Part shown: piece by piece, positions 1-8,189 of the stretch
Layout of the letters: each line of letters starts with the position of its first letter
Position numbering within the stretch: position 1 is the stretch's first letter
DNA from: Steinernema hermaphroditum
Lineage: Eukaryota; Nematoda; Chromadorea; Rhabditida; Steinernematidae
Assembly: GCA_030435675.1 (NCBI GenBank)
Contig: JAUCMV010000060.1
Location: 1 to 10,000 of the forward strand
Direction: 5' to 3'
Length of the DNA: 10,000 nucleotides
The notes under the pieces: model-generated
Database searches by the model: none
The model's input: only the letters and a program-made list of their open reading frames with translations
What the model was told of the DNA's origin: nothing
Program-made: the position numbers and the translations under genes

Positions 1-111
1 GGAATAGGCGCGTTCGATCAGGCTCGTGCAGTTCTACAAGATCCAATCATAAAAATGCTATGGTACTTTGGAGCAGGAGGGTCAGATGCAGAGCTTTTGG
101 TATGAGCAAGG

Positions 112-128
112 GCCCTGCTGTCTCGAAT
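112..128 (-). other. CENP-B-box-like 17-mer, 8 of 9 core bases (example of 18)
   Basis: On the minus strand this reads ATTCGAGACAGCAGGGC. The core required of the mammalian CENP-B box is TTCG, then A, then CGGG at fixed spacing; the only mismatch is A for the C of CGGG. The same 17-mer begins at 112, 446, 607, 780, 941, 1979, 2671, 3178, 3697, 5248, 6114, 6287, 6633, 6979, 7498, 8537, 8710 and 9232, that is, in all CCCTGCTG units. In the other 40 units the match falls to 7 of 9. By hand, an 8-of-9 match on either strand of a 173-bp unit has roughly a 4% chance, so coincidence is quite possible. No binding is shown. Confidence 0.25.
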
Positions 129-132
129 TGAA

Positions 133-148
133 AGTTTTGCAGGAAACT
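133..148. other. Short inverted repeat AGTTT-6 nt-AAACT (example of one per monomer)
   Basis: AGTTT at 133-137 and AAACT at 144-148 are reverse complements separated by TGCAGG. The pair lies in the conserved part of the unit and recurs in all 58 units, the arms unchanged; only unit 15 alters the loop, with GCAGAAAAC. A 5-bp stem is weak, so this may be only a by-product of the sequence. Confidence 0.4.
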
Positions 149-352
149 AAGATAGTCCACAGGAAATCCAACAAGATTAGGCGCGTTCGATCAGGCTCGT
201 GCAGTTCTACAAGATCCAATCATAAAAATGCTATGGTACTTTGGAGCAGGAGGGTCAGATGCAGAGCTTTTGGTATGAACAAGGCCCTATCTGTCTCGAA
301 TTGAAAGTTTTGCAGGAAACTAAGATAGTCCACAGGAAATCCAACAAGATTA

Positions 353-513
353 GGCGCGTTCGATCAGGCTCGTGCAGTTCTACAAGATCCAATCATAAAA
401 ATTGGAGCGGAGGGGTCAGATTCATAACTCTTTGTATGAGCAAGGGCCCTGCTGTCTCGAATTGAAAGTTTTGCAGGAAACTAAGATAGTCCACAGGAAA
501 TCCAACAAGATTA
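353..513. repeat. 161-bp short monomer (unit 3)
   Basis: Compared with the 173-bp unit, 12 bp are missing after CATAAAAAT, so AAAAAT runs straight into TGGAGC. The following stretch reads GAGCGGAGGGGTCAG rather than GAGCAGGAGGGTCAG, and ATTCATAACTC replaces ATGCAGAACTC. It ends in the CCAACAAGATTA junction, as does the unit before it. Confidence 0.93.
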
Positions 514-674
514 GGCGCGTTCGATCAGGCTCGTGCAGTTCTACAAGATCCAATCATAAAAATTGGAGCGGAGGGGTCAGATTCATAAGTCTTTGTATGA
601 GCAAGGGCCCTGCTGTCTCGAATTGAAAGTTTTGCAGGAAACTAAGATAGTCCACAGTAATCCCAACGGGAATA
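514..674. repeat. 161-bp short monomer (unit 4), tandem with unit 3
   Basis: This unit has the same 12-bp loss and linked changes as unit 3, with one private change: CATAAGTC where unit 3 has CATAACTC. It ends in CCCAACGGGAATA, unlike unit 3. It is the only place where two short units are adjacent, which suggests a local duplication of one 161-bp unit. Confidence 0.93.
661..671. other. Dyad TCCC-AAC-GGGA at the monomer junction (example)
   Basis: Units with the CCCAACGGGAATA junction carry a 4-bp dyad with a 3-nt centre just before GGCGCG. Units with the CCAACAAGATTA or CCAACAAGAGTA junction lack it, so the dyad is a polymorphic trait of the array. Units 52 and 54 carry GGAATTCC instead, a perfect palindrome followed by AACGGGAAT. 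Confidence 0.35.
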
Positions 675-847
675 GGCGCGTTCGATCAGGCTCGTGCAGT
701 TCTACAAGATCCAATCATAAAAATGATATGGTACTTTGGAGCAGGAGGGTCAGATGCAGAGCTTTTGGTATGAGCAAGGGCCCTGCTGTCTCGAATTGAA
801 AGTTTTGCAGGAAACTAAGATAGTCCACAGGAAATCCAACAAGATTA

Positions 848-1008
848 GGCGCGTTCGATCAGGCTCGTGCAGTTCTACAAGATCCAATCATAAAAATTGG
901 AGCGGAGGGGTCAGATTCATAACTCTTTGTATGAGCAAGGGCCCTGCTGTCTCGAATTGAAAGTTTTGCAGGAAACTAAGATAGTCCACAGTAATCCCAA
1001 CGGGAATA
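848..1008. repeat. 161-bp short monomer (unit 6)
   Basis: It has the same 12-bp loss and ATTCATAACTC core as unit 3, but ends in the CCCAACGGGAATA junction. It follows a unit ending in CCAACAAGATTA, as every 161-bp unit here does. Confidence 0.93.
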
Positions 1009-1700
1009 GGCGCGTTCGATCAGGCTCGTGCAGTTCTACAAGATCCAATCATAAAAATGCTATGGTACTTTGGAGCAGGAGGGTCAGATGCAGAACTCTT
1101 TGTGTGAACAAGGCCCTATCTGTCTCGAATTGAAAGTTTTGCAGGAAACTAAGATCGTCCACAGGAAATCCAACAAGAGTAGGCGCGTTCGATCAGGCTC
1201 GTGCAGTTCTACAAGATCCAATCATAAAAATGCTATGGTACTTTGGAGCAGGAGGGTCAGATGCAGAACTCTTTGTATGAACAAGGCCCTATCTGTCTCG
1301 AATTGAAAGTTTTGCAGGAAACTAAGATAGTCCACAGTAATCCCAACGGGAATAGGCGCGTTCGATCAGGCTCGTGCAGTTCTACAAGATCCAATCATAA
1401 AAATGCTATGGTACTTTGGAGCAGGAGGGTCAGATGCAGAACTCTTTGTGTGAACAAGGCCCTATCTGTCTCGAATTGAAAGTTTTGCAGGAAACTAAGA
1501 TCGTCCACAGGAAATCCAACAAGAGTAGGCGCGTTCGATCAGGCTCGTGCAGTTCTACAAGATCCAATCATAAAAATGCTATGGTACTTTGGAGCAGGAG
1601 GGTCAGATGCAGAACTCTTTGTGTGAACAAGGCCCTATCTCTCTCGAATTGAAAGTTTTGCAGGAAACTAAGATAGTCCACAGTAATCCCAACGGGAATA
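1009..1700. repeat. Recent dimer duplication, 2 x 346 bp (units 7-8 and 9-10)
   Basis: 1009-1354 and 1355-1700 differ at two positions by eye: GTATGAA against GTGTGAA, and CTGTCTCG against CTCTCTCG, both in the second unit of each pair. The first unit of each pair carries AAGATCG, a change seen nowhere else in the window (all other units have AAGATAG), together with the CCAACAAGAGTA junction. A shared private change at a 346-bp step is good evidence of one local duplication event. Confidence 0.8.
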
Positions 1701-3084
1701 GGCGCGTTCGATCAGGCTCGTGCAGTTCTACAAGATCCAATCATAAAAATGCTATGGTACTTTGGAGCAGGAGGGTCAGATGCAGAACTCTTTGTATGAA
1801 CAAGGCCCTATCTGTCTCGAATTGAAAGTTTTGCAGGAAACTAAGATAGTCCACAGTAATCCCAACGGGAATAGGCGCGTTCGATCAGGCTCGTGCAGTT
1901 ATACAAGATCCAATCATAAAAATGCTATGGTACTTTGGAGCAGGAGGGTCAGATGCAGAGCTTTTGGTATGAGCAAGGGCCCTGCTGTCTCGAATTGAAA
2001 GTTTTGCAGGAAACTAAGATAGTCCACAGTAATCCCAACGGGAATAGGCGCGTTCGATCAGGCTTGTGCAGTTCTACAAGATCCAATCATAAAAATGCTA
2101 TGGTACTTTGGAGCAGGAGGGTCAGATGCAGAACTCTTTGTGTGAACAAGGCCCTATCTGTCTCGAATTGAAAGTTTTGCAGGAAACTAAGATAGTCCAC
2201 AGGAAATCCAACAAGAGTAGGCGCGTTCGATCAGGCTCGTGCAGTTCTACAAGATCCAATCATAAAAATGATATGGTACTTTGGAGCAGGAGGGTCAGAT
2301 GCAGAACTCTTTGTATGAACAAGGCCCTATCTGTCTCGAATTGAAAGTTTTGCAGGAAACTAAGATAGTCCACAGGAAATCCAACAAGAGTAGGCGCGTT
2401 CGATCAGGCTCGTGCAGTTCTACAAGATCCAATCATAAAAATGCTATGGTACTTTGGAGCAGGAGGGTCAGATGCAGAACTCTTTGTATGAACAAGGCCC
2501 TATCTGTCTCGAATTGAAAGTTTTGCAGAAAACTAAGATAGTCCACAGTAATCCCAACGGGAATAGGCGCGTTCGATCAGGCTCGTGCAGTTCTATAAGA
2601 TCCAATCATAAAAATGCTATGGTACTTTGGAGCAGGAGGGTCAGATGCAGAGCTTTTGGTATGAGCAAGGGCCCTGCTGTCTCGAATTGAAAGTTTTGCA
2701 GGAAACTAAGATAGTCCACAGTAATCCCAACGGGAATAGGCGCGTTCGATCAGGCTCGTGCAGTTCTACAAGATCCAATCATAAAAATGCTATGGTACTT
2801 TGGAGCAGGAGGGTCAGATGCAGAACTCTTTGTATGAACAAGGCCCTATCTGTCTCGAATTGAAAGTTTTGCAGGAAACTAAGATAGTCCACAGTAATCC
2901 CAACGGGAATAGGCGCGTTCGATCAGGCTCGTGCAGTTCTATAAGATCCAATCATAAAAATGATATGGTACTTTGGAGCAGGAGGGTCAGATGCAGAGCT
3001 TTTGGTATGAACAAGGCCCTATCTGTCTCGAATTGAAAGTTTTGCAGGAAACTAAGATAGTCCACAGGAAATCCAACAAGATTA
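1009..3084. repeat. Regular sub-array of monomers 7-18, twelve units of exactly 173 bp
   Basis: This is the longest run without a single length change except the run at 6009-8257. Most units carry AACTCTTTG (units 7-11, 13-15 and 17), interrupted by AGCTTTTGG units 12, 16 and 18. Units 7, 9, 10 and 13 have GTGTGAA in place of GTATGAA. Unit order follows no fixed register here. Private changes include TTATACAAG in unit 12, CTTGTG in unit 13 and GCAGAAAAC in unit 15. Even lengths with shuffled variants fit repeated unequal exchange between well-aligned units. Confidence 0.93.
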
Positions 3085-3245
3085 GGCGCGTTCGATCAGG
3101 CTCGTGCAGTTCTACAAGATCCAATCATAAAAATTGGAGCGGAGGGGTCAGATTCATAACTCTTTGTATGAGCAAGGGCCCTGCTGTCTCGAATTGAAAG
3201 TTTTGCAGGAAACTAAGATAGTCCACAGTAATCCCAACGGGAATA
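3085..3245. repeat. 161-bp short monomer (unit 19)
   Basis: It shows the 12-bp loss after AAAAAT with the linked GAGCGGAGGGG and ATTCATAACTC changes. It follows a unit ending in CCAACAAGATTA and itself ends in CCCAACGGGAATA. The left edge of the 3.8-kb-spaced duplication falls inside it, near 3166. Confidence 0.93.
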
Positions 3246-3937
3246 GGCGCGTTCGATCAGGCTCGTGCAGTTCTACAAGATCCAATCATAAAAATGCTAT
3301 GGTACTTTGGAGCAGGAGGGTCAGATGCAGAACTCTTTGTATGAACAAGGCCCTATCTGTCTCGAATTGAAAGTTTTGCAGGAAACTAAGATAGTCCACA
3401 GTAATCCCAACGGGAATAGGCGCGTTCGATCAGGCTTGTGCAGTTCTACAAGATCCAATCATAAAAATGCTATGGTACTTTGGAGCAGGAGGGTCAGATG
3501 CAGAACTCTTTGTGTGAACAAGGCCCTATCTGTCTCGAATTGAAAGTTTTGCAGGAAACTAAGATAGTCCACAGTAATCCCAACGGGAATAGGCGCGTTC
3601 GATCAGGCTCGTGCAGTTCTACAAGATCCAATCATAAAAATGCTATGGTACTTTGGAGCAGGAGGGTCAGATGCAGAGCTTTTGGTATGAGCAAGGGCCC
3701 TGCTGTCTCGAATTGAAAGTTTTGCAGGAAACTAAGATAGTCCACAGTAATCCCAACGGGAATAGGCGCGTTCGATCAGGCTCGTGCAGTTCTATAAGAT
3801 CCAATCATAAAAATGATATGGTACTTTGGAGCAGGAGGGTCAGATGCAGAGCTTTTGGTATGAACAAGGCCCTATCTGTCTCGAATTGAAAGTTTTGCAG
3901 GAAACTAAGATAGTCCACAGGAAATCCAACAAGATTA
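3085..3937. repeat. Sub-array of monomers 19-23, one short unit then four 173-bp units
   Basis: Unit 19 (3085-3245) is a 161-bp short unit. Units 20-23 are 173 bp and run AACTCTTTG/GTATGAA, AACTCTTTG/GTGTGAA with CTTGTG, AGCTTTTGG with CCCTGCTG, then AGCTTTTGG with CTATAAG and GAT. The last four are the start of the block that reappears at 7047. Confidence 0.92.
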
Positions 3938-4388
3938 GGCGCGTTCGATCAGGCTCGTGCAGTTCTACAAGATCCAATCATAAAAATGCTATGGTACTTT
4001 GGAGCAGGAGGGTCAGATGCAGAACTCTTTGTGTGAACAAGGCCCTATCTGTCTCGAATTGAAAGTTTTGCAGGAAACTAAGATAGTCCACAGTAATCCC
4101 AACGGGAATAGGCGCGTTCGATCAGGCTCGTGCAGTTCTACAAGATCCAATCATAAAAATGCTATGGTACTTTGGAGCAGGAGGGTCAGATGCAGAACTC
4201 TTTGTATGAACAAGGCCCTATCTGTCTCGAATTGAAAGTTTTGCAGGAAACTAAGATAGTCCACAGTAATCCCAACGGGAATAGGCGCGTTCGATCAGGC
4301 TCGTGCAGTTCTATAAGATCCAATCATAAAAATGATATGGTACTTTGGAGCAGGAGGGTCAGATGCAGAGCTTTTGGTATGAACAAGG
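3166..4388. repeat. Segmental duplication inside the array, copy A
   Basis: This stretch of about 1.22 kb, seven monomers, matches 6967-8189 at a constant offset of 3801 bp with two substitutions found by eye: CTTGTG against CTCGTG in unit 21, and GAGCAAG against GAACAAG in unit 22. The match begins mid-unit at GTATGAG. It weakens after 4388, where copy A gains a G in CAAGGGCCC. The distinctive order of variant units, including two GAT/CTATAAG units three units apart, is shared, so this is more than general monomer similarity. Confidence 0.85.
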
Positions 4389-4457
4389 GCCCTATCTGTC
4401 TCGAATTGAAAGTTTTGCAGGAAACTAAGATAGTCCACAGGAAATCCAACAAGATTA

Positions 4458-4618
4458 GGCGCGTTCGATCAGGCTCGTGCAGTTCTACAAGATCCAATCA
4501 TAAAAATTGGAGCGGAGGGGTCAGATGCATAACTCTTTGTATGAACAAGGCCCTAACTGTCTCGAATTGAAAGTTTTGCAGGAAACTAAGATAGTCCACA
4601 GTAATCCGAACGGGAATA
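4458..4618. repeat. 161-bp short monomer (unit 27), variant core
   Basis: It has the same 12-bp loss as the other short units, but reads ATGCATAACTC rather than ATTCATAACTC, and carries CCCTAACTG and a private CCGAACGGG junction. It is thus a mosaic of the short-unit core and a different second half. It is position 4 of higher-order copy 1. Confidence 0.92.
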
Positions 4619-4966
4619 GGCGCGTTCGATCAGGCTCGTGCAGTTCTACAAGATCCAATCATAAAAATGATATGGTACTTTGGAGCAGGAGGGTCAGATG
4701 CAGAGCTTTTGGTATGAGCAAGGGCCCTAGCTGTCTCGAATTGAAAGTTTTGCAGGAAACTAAGATAGTCCACAGGAAATCCAACAAGAGTAGGCGCGTT
4801 CGATCAGGCTCGTGCAGTTCTACAAGATCCAATCATAAAAATGATATGGTACTTTGGAGCAGGAGGGTCAGATGCAGAGCTCTTTGTATGAGCAAGGGCC
4901 CTAGCTGTCTCGAATTGAAAGTTTTGCAGGAAACTAAGATAGTCCACAGTAATCCCAACGGGAATA

Positions 4967-5141
4967 GGCGCGTTCGATCAGGCTCGTGCAGTTCTACAAG
5001 ATCCAATCATAAAAATGCTATGGTACTTTGGAGCAGGAGGGTCAGATGCAGAGCTCTTTGGTATGATCAAGGGCCCTATCTGTCTCGAATTGAAAGTTTT
5101 GCAGGAAACTAAGATAGTCCACAGGAAATCCAACAAGATTA
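4967..5141. repeat. 175-bp monomer (unit 30) with hybrid haplotype
   Basis: The unit reads AGCTCTTTGGTATGATCAAGG, one base longer than AGCTTTTGGTATG, and has an extra G before CCCTATCTG, giving 175 bp. AGCTCTTTGG combines features of the two main haplotypes, AACTCTTTG and AGCTTTTGG. The GATCAAG form recurs only in unit 56 at 9473-9646. Confidence 0.9.
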
Positions 5142-5315
5142 GGCGCGTTCGATCAGGCTCGTGCAGTTCTACAAGATCCAATCATAAAAATGCTATGGTA
5201 CTTTGGAGCAGGAGGGGTCAGATTCATAACTCTTTGTATGAGCAAGGGCCCTGCTGTCTCGAATTGAAAGTTTTGCAGGAAACTAAGATAGTCCACAGTA
5301 ATCCCAACGGGAATA
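5142..5315. repeat. 174-bp recombinant monomer (unit 31)
   Basis: The first part is a full unit with GCTATGGTACTT present, but the next part is ATTCATAACTC with CCCTGCTG, otherwise found only in 161-bp units. Between them it reads GCAGGAGGGGTCAG, keeping both the A of the long form and the four Gs of the short form, which makes 174 bp. It looks either like a crossover product between long and short units or like a survivor of their common ancestor. Confidence 0.85.
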
Positions 5316-6700
5316 GGCGCGTTCGATCAGGCTCGTGCAGTTCTACAAGATCCAATCATAAAAATGATATGGTACTTTGGAGCAGGAGGGTCAGATGCAG
5401 AACTCTTTGTGTGAACAAGGCCCTATCTGTCTCGAATTGAAAGTTTTGCAGGAAACTAAGATAGTCCACAGTAATCCCAACGGGAATAGGCGCGTTCGAT
5501 CAGGCTCGTGCAGTTCTACAAGATCCAATCATAAAAATGCTATGGTACTTTGGAGCAGGAGGGTCAGATGCAGAACTCTTTGTATGAACAAGGCCCTATC
5601 TGTCTCGAATTGAAAGTTTTGCAGGAAACTAAGATAGTCCACAGTAATCCCAACGGGAATAGGCGCGTTCGATCAGGCTCGTGCAGTTCTACAAGATCCA
5701 ATCATAAAAATGATATGGTACTTTGGAGCAGGAGGGTCAGATGCAGAGCTCTTTGTATGAACAAGGCCCTATCTGTCTCGAATTGAAAGTTTTGCAGGAA
5801 ACTAAGATAGTCCACAGTAATCCCAACGGGAATAGGCGCGTTCGATCAGGCTCGTGCAGTTCTACAAGATCCAATCATAAAAATGCTATGGTACTTTGGA
5901 GCAGGAGGGGTCAGATGCAGAACTCTTTGTATGAACAAGGCCCTAACTGTCTCGAATTGAAAGTTTTGCAGGAAACTAAGATAGTCCACAGTAATCCCAA
6001 CGGGAATAGGCGCGTTCGATCAGGCTCGTGCAGTTCTACAAGATCCAATCATAAAAATGATATGGTACTTTGGAGCAGGAGGGTCAGATGCAGAGCTTTT
6101 GGTATGAGCAAGGGCCCTGCTGTCTCGAATTGAAAGTTTTGCAGGAAACTAAGATAGTCCACAGGAAATCCAACAAGAGTAGGCGCGTTCGATCAGGCTC
6201 GTGCAGTTCTACAAGATCCAATCATAAAAATGATATGGTACTTTGGAGCAGGAGGGTCAGATGCAGAGCTTTTGGTATGAGCAAGGGCCCTGCTGTCTCG
6301 AATTGAAAGTTTTGCAGGAAACTAAGATAGTCCACAGTAATCCCAACGGGAATAGGCGCGTTCGATCAGGCTCGTGCAGTTCTACAAGATCCAATCATAA
6401 AAATGCTATTGTACTTTGGAGCAGGAGGGTCAGATGCAGAACTCTTTGTATGAACAAGGCCCTATCTGTCTCGAATTGAAAGTTTTGCAGGAAACTAAGA
6501 TAGTCCACAGGAATCCCAACAAGAATAGGCGCGTTCGATCAGGCTCGTGCAGTTCTACAAGATCCAATCATAAAAATGCTATGGTACTTTGGAGCAGGAG
6601 GGTCAGATGCAGAACTCTTTGTATGAGCAAGGGCCCTGCTGTCTCGAATTGAAAGTTTTGCAGGAAACTAAGATAGTCCACAGTAATCCCAACGGGAATA
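5316..6700. repeat. Eight-monomer higher-order repeat, copy 2 (units 32-39, 1385 bp)
   Basis: This copy directly follows copy 1. In register with it are the GTGTGAA unit first, the plain GTATGAA unit second, GAT at positions 3, 5 and 6, CCCTAACTG at position 4, the CCAACAAGAGTA junction at position 5, and AACTCTTTG with CCCTGCTG at position 8. Differences include GAT instead of GCT at position 1, AGCTCTTTG at position 3 without CTATAAG, and no 12-bp loss at position 4 (unit 35, 174 bp). Unit 38 has private changes: GCTATTG for GCTATGG and a CCCAACAAGAATA junction. Confidence 0.65.
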
Positions 6701-7738
6701 GGCGCGTTCGATCAGGCTCGTGCAGTTCTACAAGATCCAATCATAAAAATGCTATGGTACTTTGGAGCAGGAGGGTCAGATGCAGAACTCTTTGTATGAA
6801 CAAGGCCCTATCTGTCTCGAATTGAAAGTTTTGCAGGAAACTAAGATAGTCCACAGTAATCCCAACGGGAATAGGCGCGTTCGATCAGGCTCGTGCAGTT
6901 CTACAAGATCCAATCATAAAAATGCTATGGTACTTTGGAGCAGGAGGGTCAGATGCAGAGCTTTTGGTATGAGCAAGGGCCCTGCTGTCTCGAATTGAAA
7001 GTTTTGCAGGAAACTAAGATAGTCCACAGTAATCCCAACGGGAATAGGCGCGTTCGATCAGGCTCGTGCAGTTCTACAAGATCCAATCATAAAAATGCTA
7101 TGGTACTTTGGAGCAGGAGGGTCAGATGCAGAACTCTTTGTATGAACAAGGCCCTATCTGTCTCGAATTGAAAGTTTTGCAGGAAACTAAGATAGTCCAC
7201 AGTAATCCCAACGGGAATAGGCGCGTTCGATCAGGCTCGTGCAGTTCTACAAGATCCAATCATAAAAATGCTATGGTACTTTGGAGCAGGAGGGTCAGAT
7301 GCAGAACTCTTTGTGTGAACAAGGCCCTATCTGTCTCGAATTGAAAGTTTTGCAGGAAACTAAGATAGTCCACAGTAATCCCAACGGGAATAGGCGCGTT
7401 CGATCAGGCTCGTGCAGTTCTACAAGATCCAATCATAAAAATGCTATGGTACTTTGGAGCAGGAGGGTCAGATGCAGAGCTTTTGGTATGAACAAGGGCC
7501 CTGCTGTCTCGAATTGAAAGTTTTGCAGGAAACTAAGATAGTCCACAGTAATCCCAACGGGAATAGGCGCGTTCGATCAGGCTCGTGCAGTTCTATAAGA
7601 TCCAATCATAAAAATGATATGGTACTTTGGAGCAGGAGGGTCAGATGCAGAGCTTTTGGTATGAACAAGGCCCTATCTGTCTCGAATTGAAAGTTTTGCA
7701 GGAAACTAAGATAGTCCACAGGAAATCCAACAAGATTA
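6701..7738. repeat. Six-monomer interruption between higher-order copies (units 40-45)
   Basis: Six 173-bp units separate copy 2 from copy 3 and break the eight-unit register. The last four (7047-7738) match units 20-23 at 3246-3937, the four units that precede copy 1. So copy 3 carries with it the left flank of copy 1, which is best explained by copying a block that spans the copy 1 boundary. Confidence 0.65.
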
Positions 7739-8189
7739 GGCGCGTTCGATCAGGCTCGTGCAGTTCTACAAGATCCAATCATAAAAATGCTATGGTACTT
7801 TGGAGCAGGAGGGTCAGATGCAGAACTCTTTGTGTGAACAAGGCCCTATCTGTCTCGAATTGAAAGTTTTGCAGGAAACTAAGATAGTCCACAGTAATCC
7901 CAACGGGAATAGGCGCGTTCGATCAGGCTCGTGCAGTTCTACAAGATCCAATCATAAAAATGCTATGGTACTTTGGAGCAGGAGGGTCAGATGCAGAACT
8001 CTTTGTATGAACAAGGCCCTATCTGTCTCGAATTGAAAGTTTTGCAGGAAACTAAGATAGTCCACAGTAATCCCAACGGGAATAGGCGCGTTCGATCAGG
8101 CTCGTGCAGTTCTATAAGATCCAATCATAAAAATGATATGGTACTTTGGAGCAGGAGGGTCAGATGCAGAGCTTTTGGTATGAACAAGG
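6967..8189. repeat. Segmental duplication inside the array, copy B
   Basis: This is the partner of 3166-4388 at a 3801-bp offset, with two substitutions found by eye. To the right of 8189 the relationship continues more loosely through unit 53: 8258-8431 corresponds to the short unit at 4458, and both carry CCCTAACTG. To the left the partners diverge, since unit 41 is a full 173-bp unit with AGCTTTTGG where unit 19 is short. CTCGTG here against CTTGTG in copy A may be a CpG transition in copy A. Confidence 0.85.

Larger units (their letters stand above)
7..1008. repeat. Sub-array of monomers 1-6, mixed 173-bp and 161-bp units
   Basis: Unit lengths run 173, 173, 161, 161, 173, 161. Three of the five short units in the window lie here. 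Units 1, 2 and 5 carry the AGCTTTTGG haplotype and end in the CCAACAAGATTA junction; units 3, 4 and 6 lack 12 bp and carry CATAACTC or CATAAGTC instead of CAGAACTC. Five of the six units have the CCCTGCTG block (unit 2 has CCCTATCTG), against 18 of 58 across the window. This is the section richest in that block. Confidence 0.93.
3938..5315. repeat. Eight-monomer higher-order repeat, copy 1 (units 24-31, 1378 bp)
   Basis: Unit by unit: GTGTGAA type; GTATGAA type; GAT with CTATAAG and AGCTTTTGG; a 161-bp unit with CCCTAACTG; GAT with AGCTTTTGG and the CCAACAAGAGTA junction; GAT with AGCTCTTTG; GCT with AGCTCTTTGG and the CCAACAAGATTA junction; GCT with ATTCATAACTC and CCCTGCTG. Copies 2 and 3 show the same order with changes. 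CCCTAACTG occurs only three times in the window, each time at position 4 of a copy. Unit lengths are 173, 173, 174, 161, 174, 174, 175 and 174, the most uneven run in the window. Confidence 0.7.

Noticed and set aside
12..20. GTTCGATCA, resembling a Pol III B box (8 of 9 to GWTCRANNC), in every monomer
   Set aside because: I find no convincing A box 30-60 bp upstream and no tRNA-like fold, so a tRNA-derived origin is not supported. Small-RNA or Pol III occupancy data would reopen it.
43..59. CCAAT followed by ATAAAAA, resembling promoter elements
   Set aside because: Short motifs of low information, with no downstream gene. They recur only because the unit recurs.
7..3084. Fixed-register higher-order repeat over the first third of the window
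   Set aside because: Coding units 1-18 by variant gives no consistent period; only the local dimer at 1009-1700 and scattered matches are visible.
4507..5112. 201-aa reading frame with an apparent internal protein repeat, and similar 132-141-aa frames at 4172, 5015, 5723, 8999 and 9361
   Set aside because: These are longer only because consecutive units happen to be 174 bp, exactly 58 codons, so the frame is kept across units. No start signal, domain or conserved frame supports a repeat protein.
4978..5181. Minus-strand 67-aa frames here and at 8962-9165
   Set aside because: Both fall where units are 174 or 175 bp and arise from the same frame accident on the other strand. Two copies in 58 units argues against coding.
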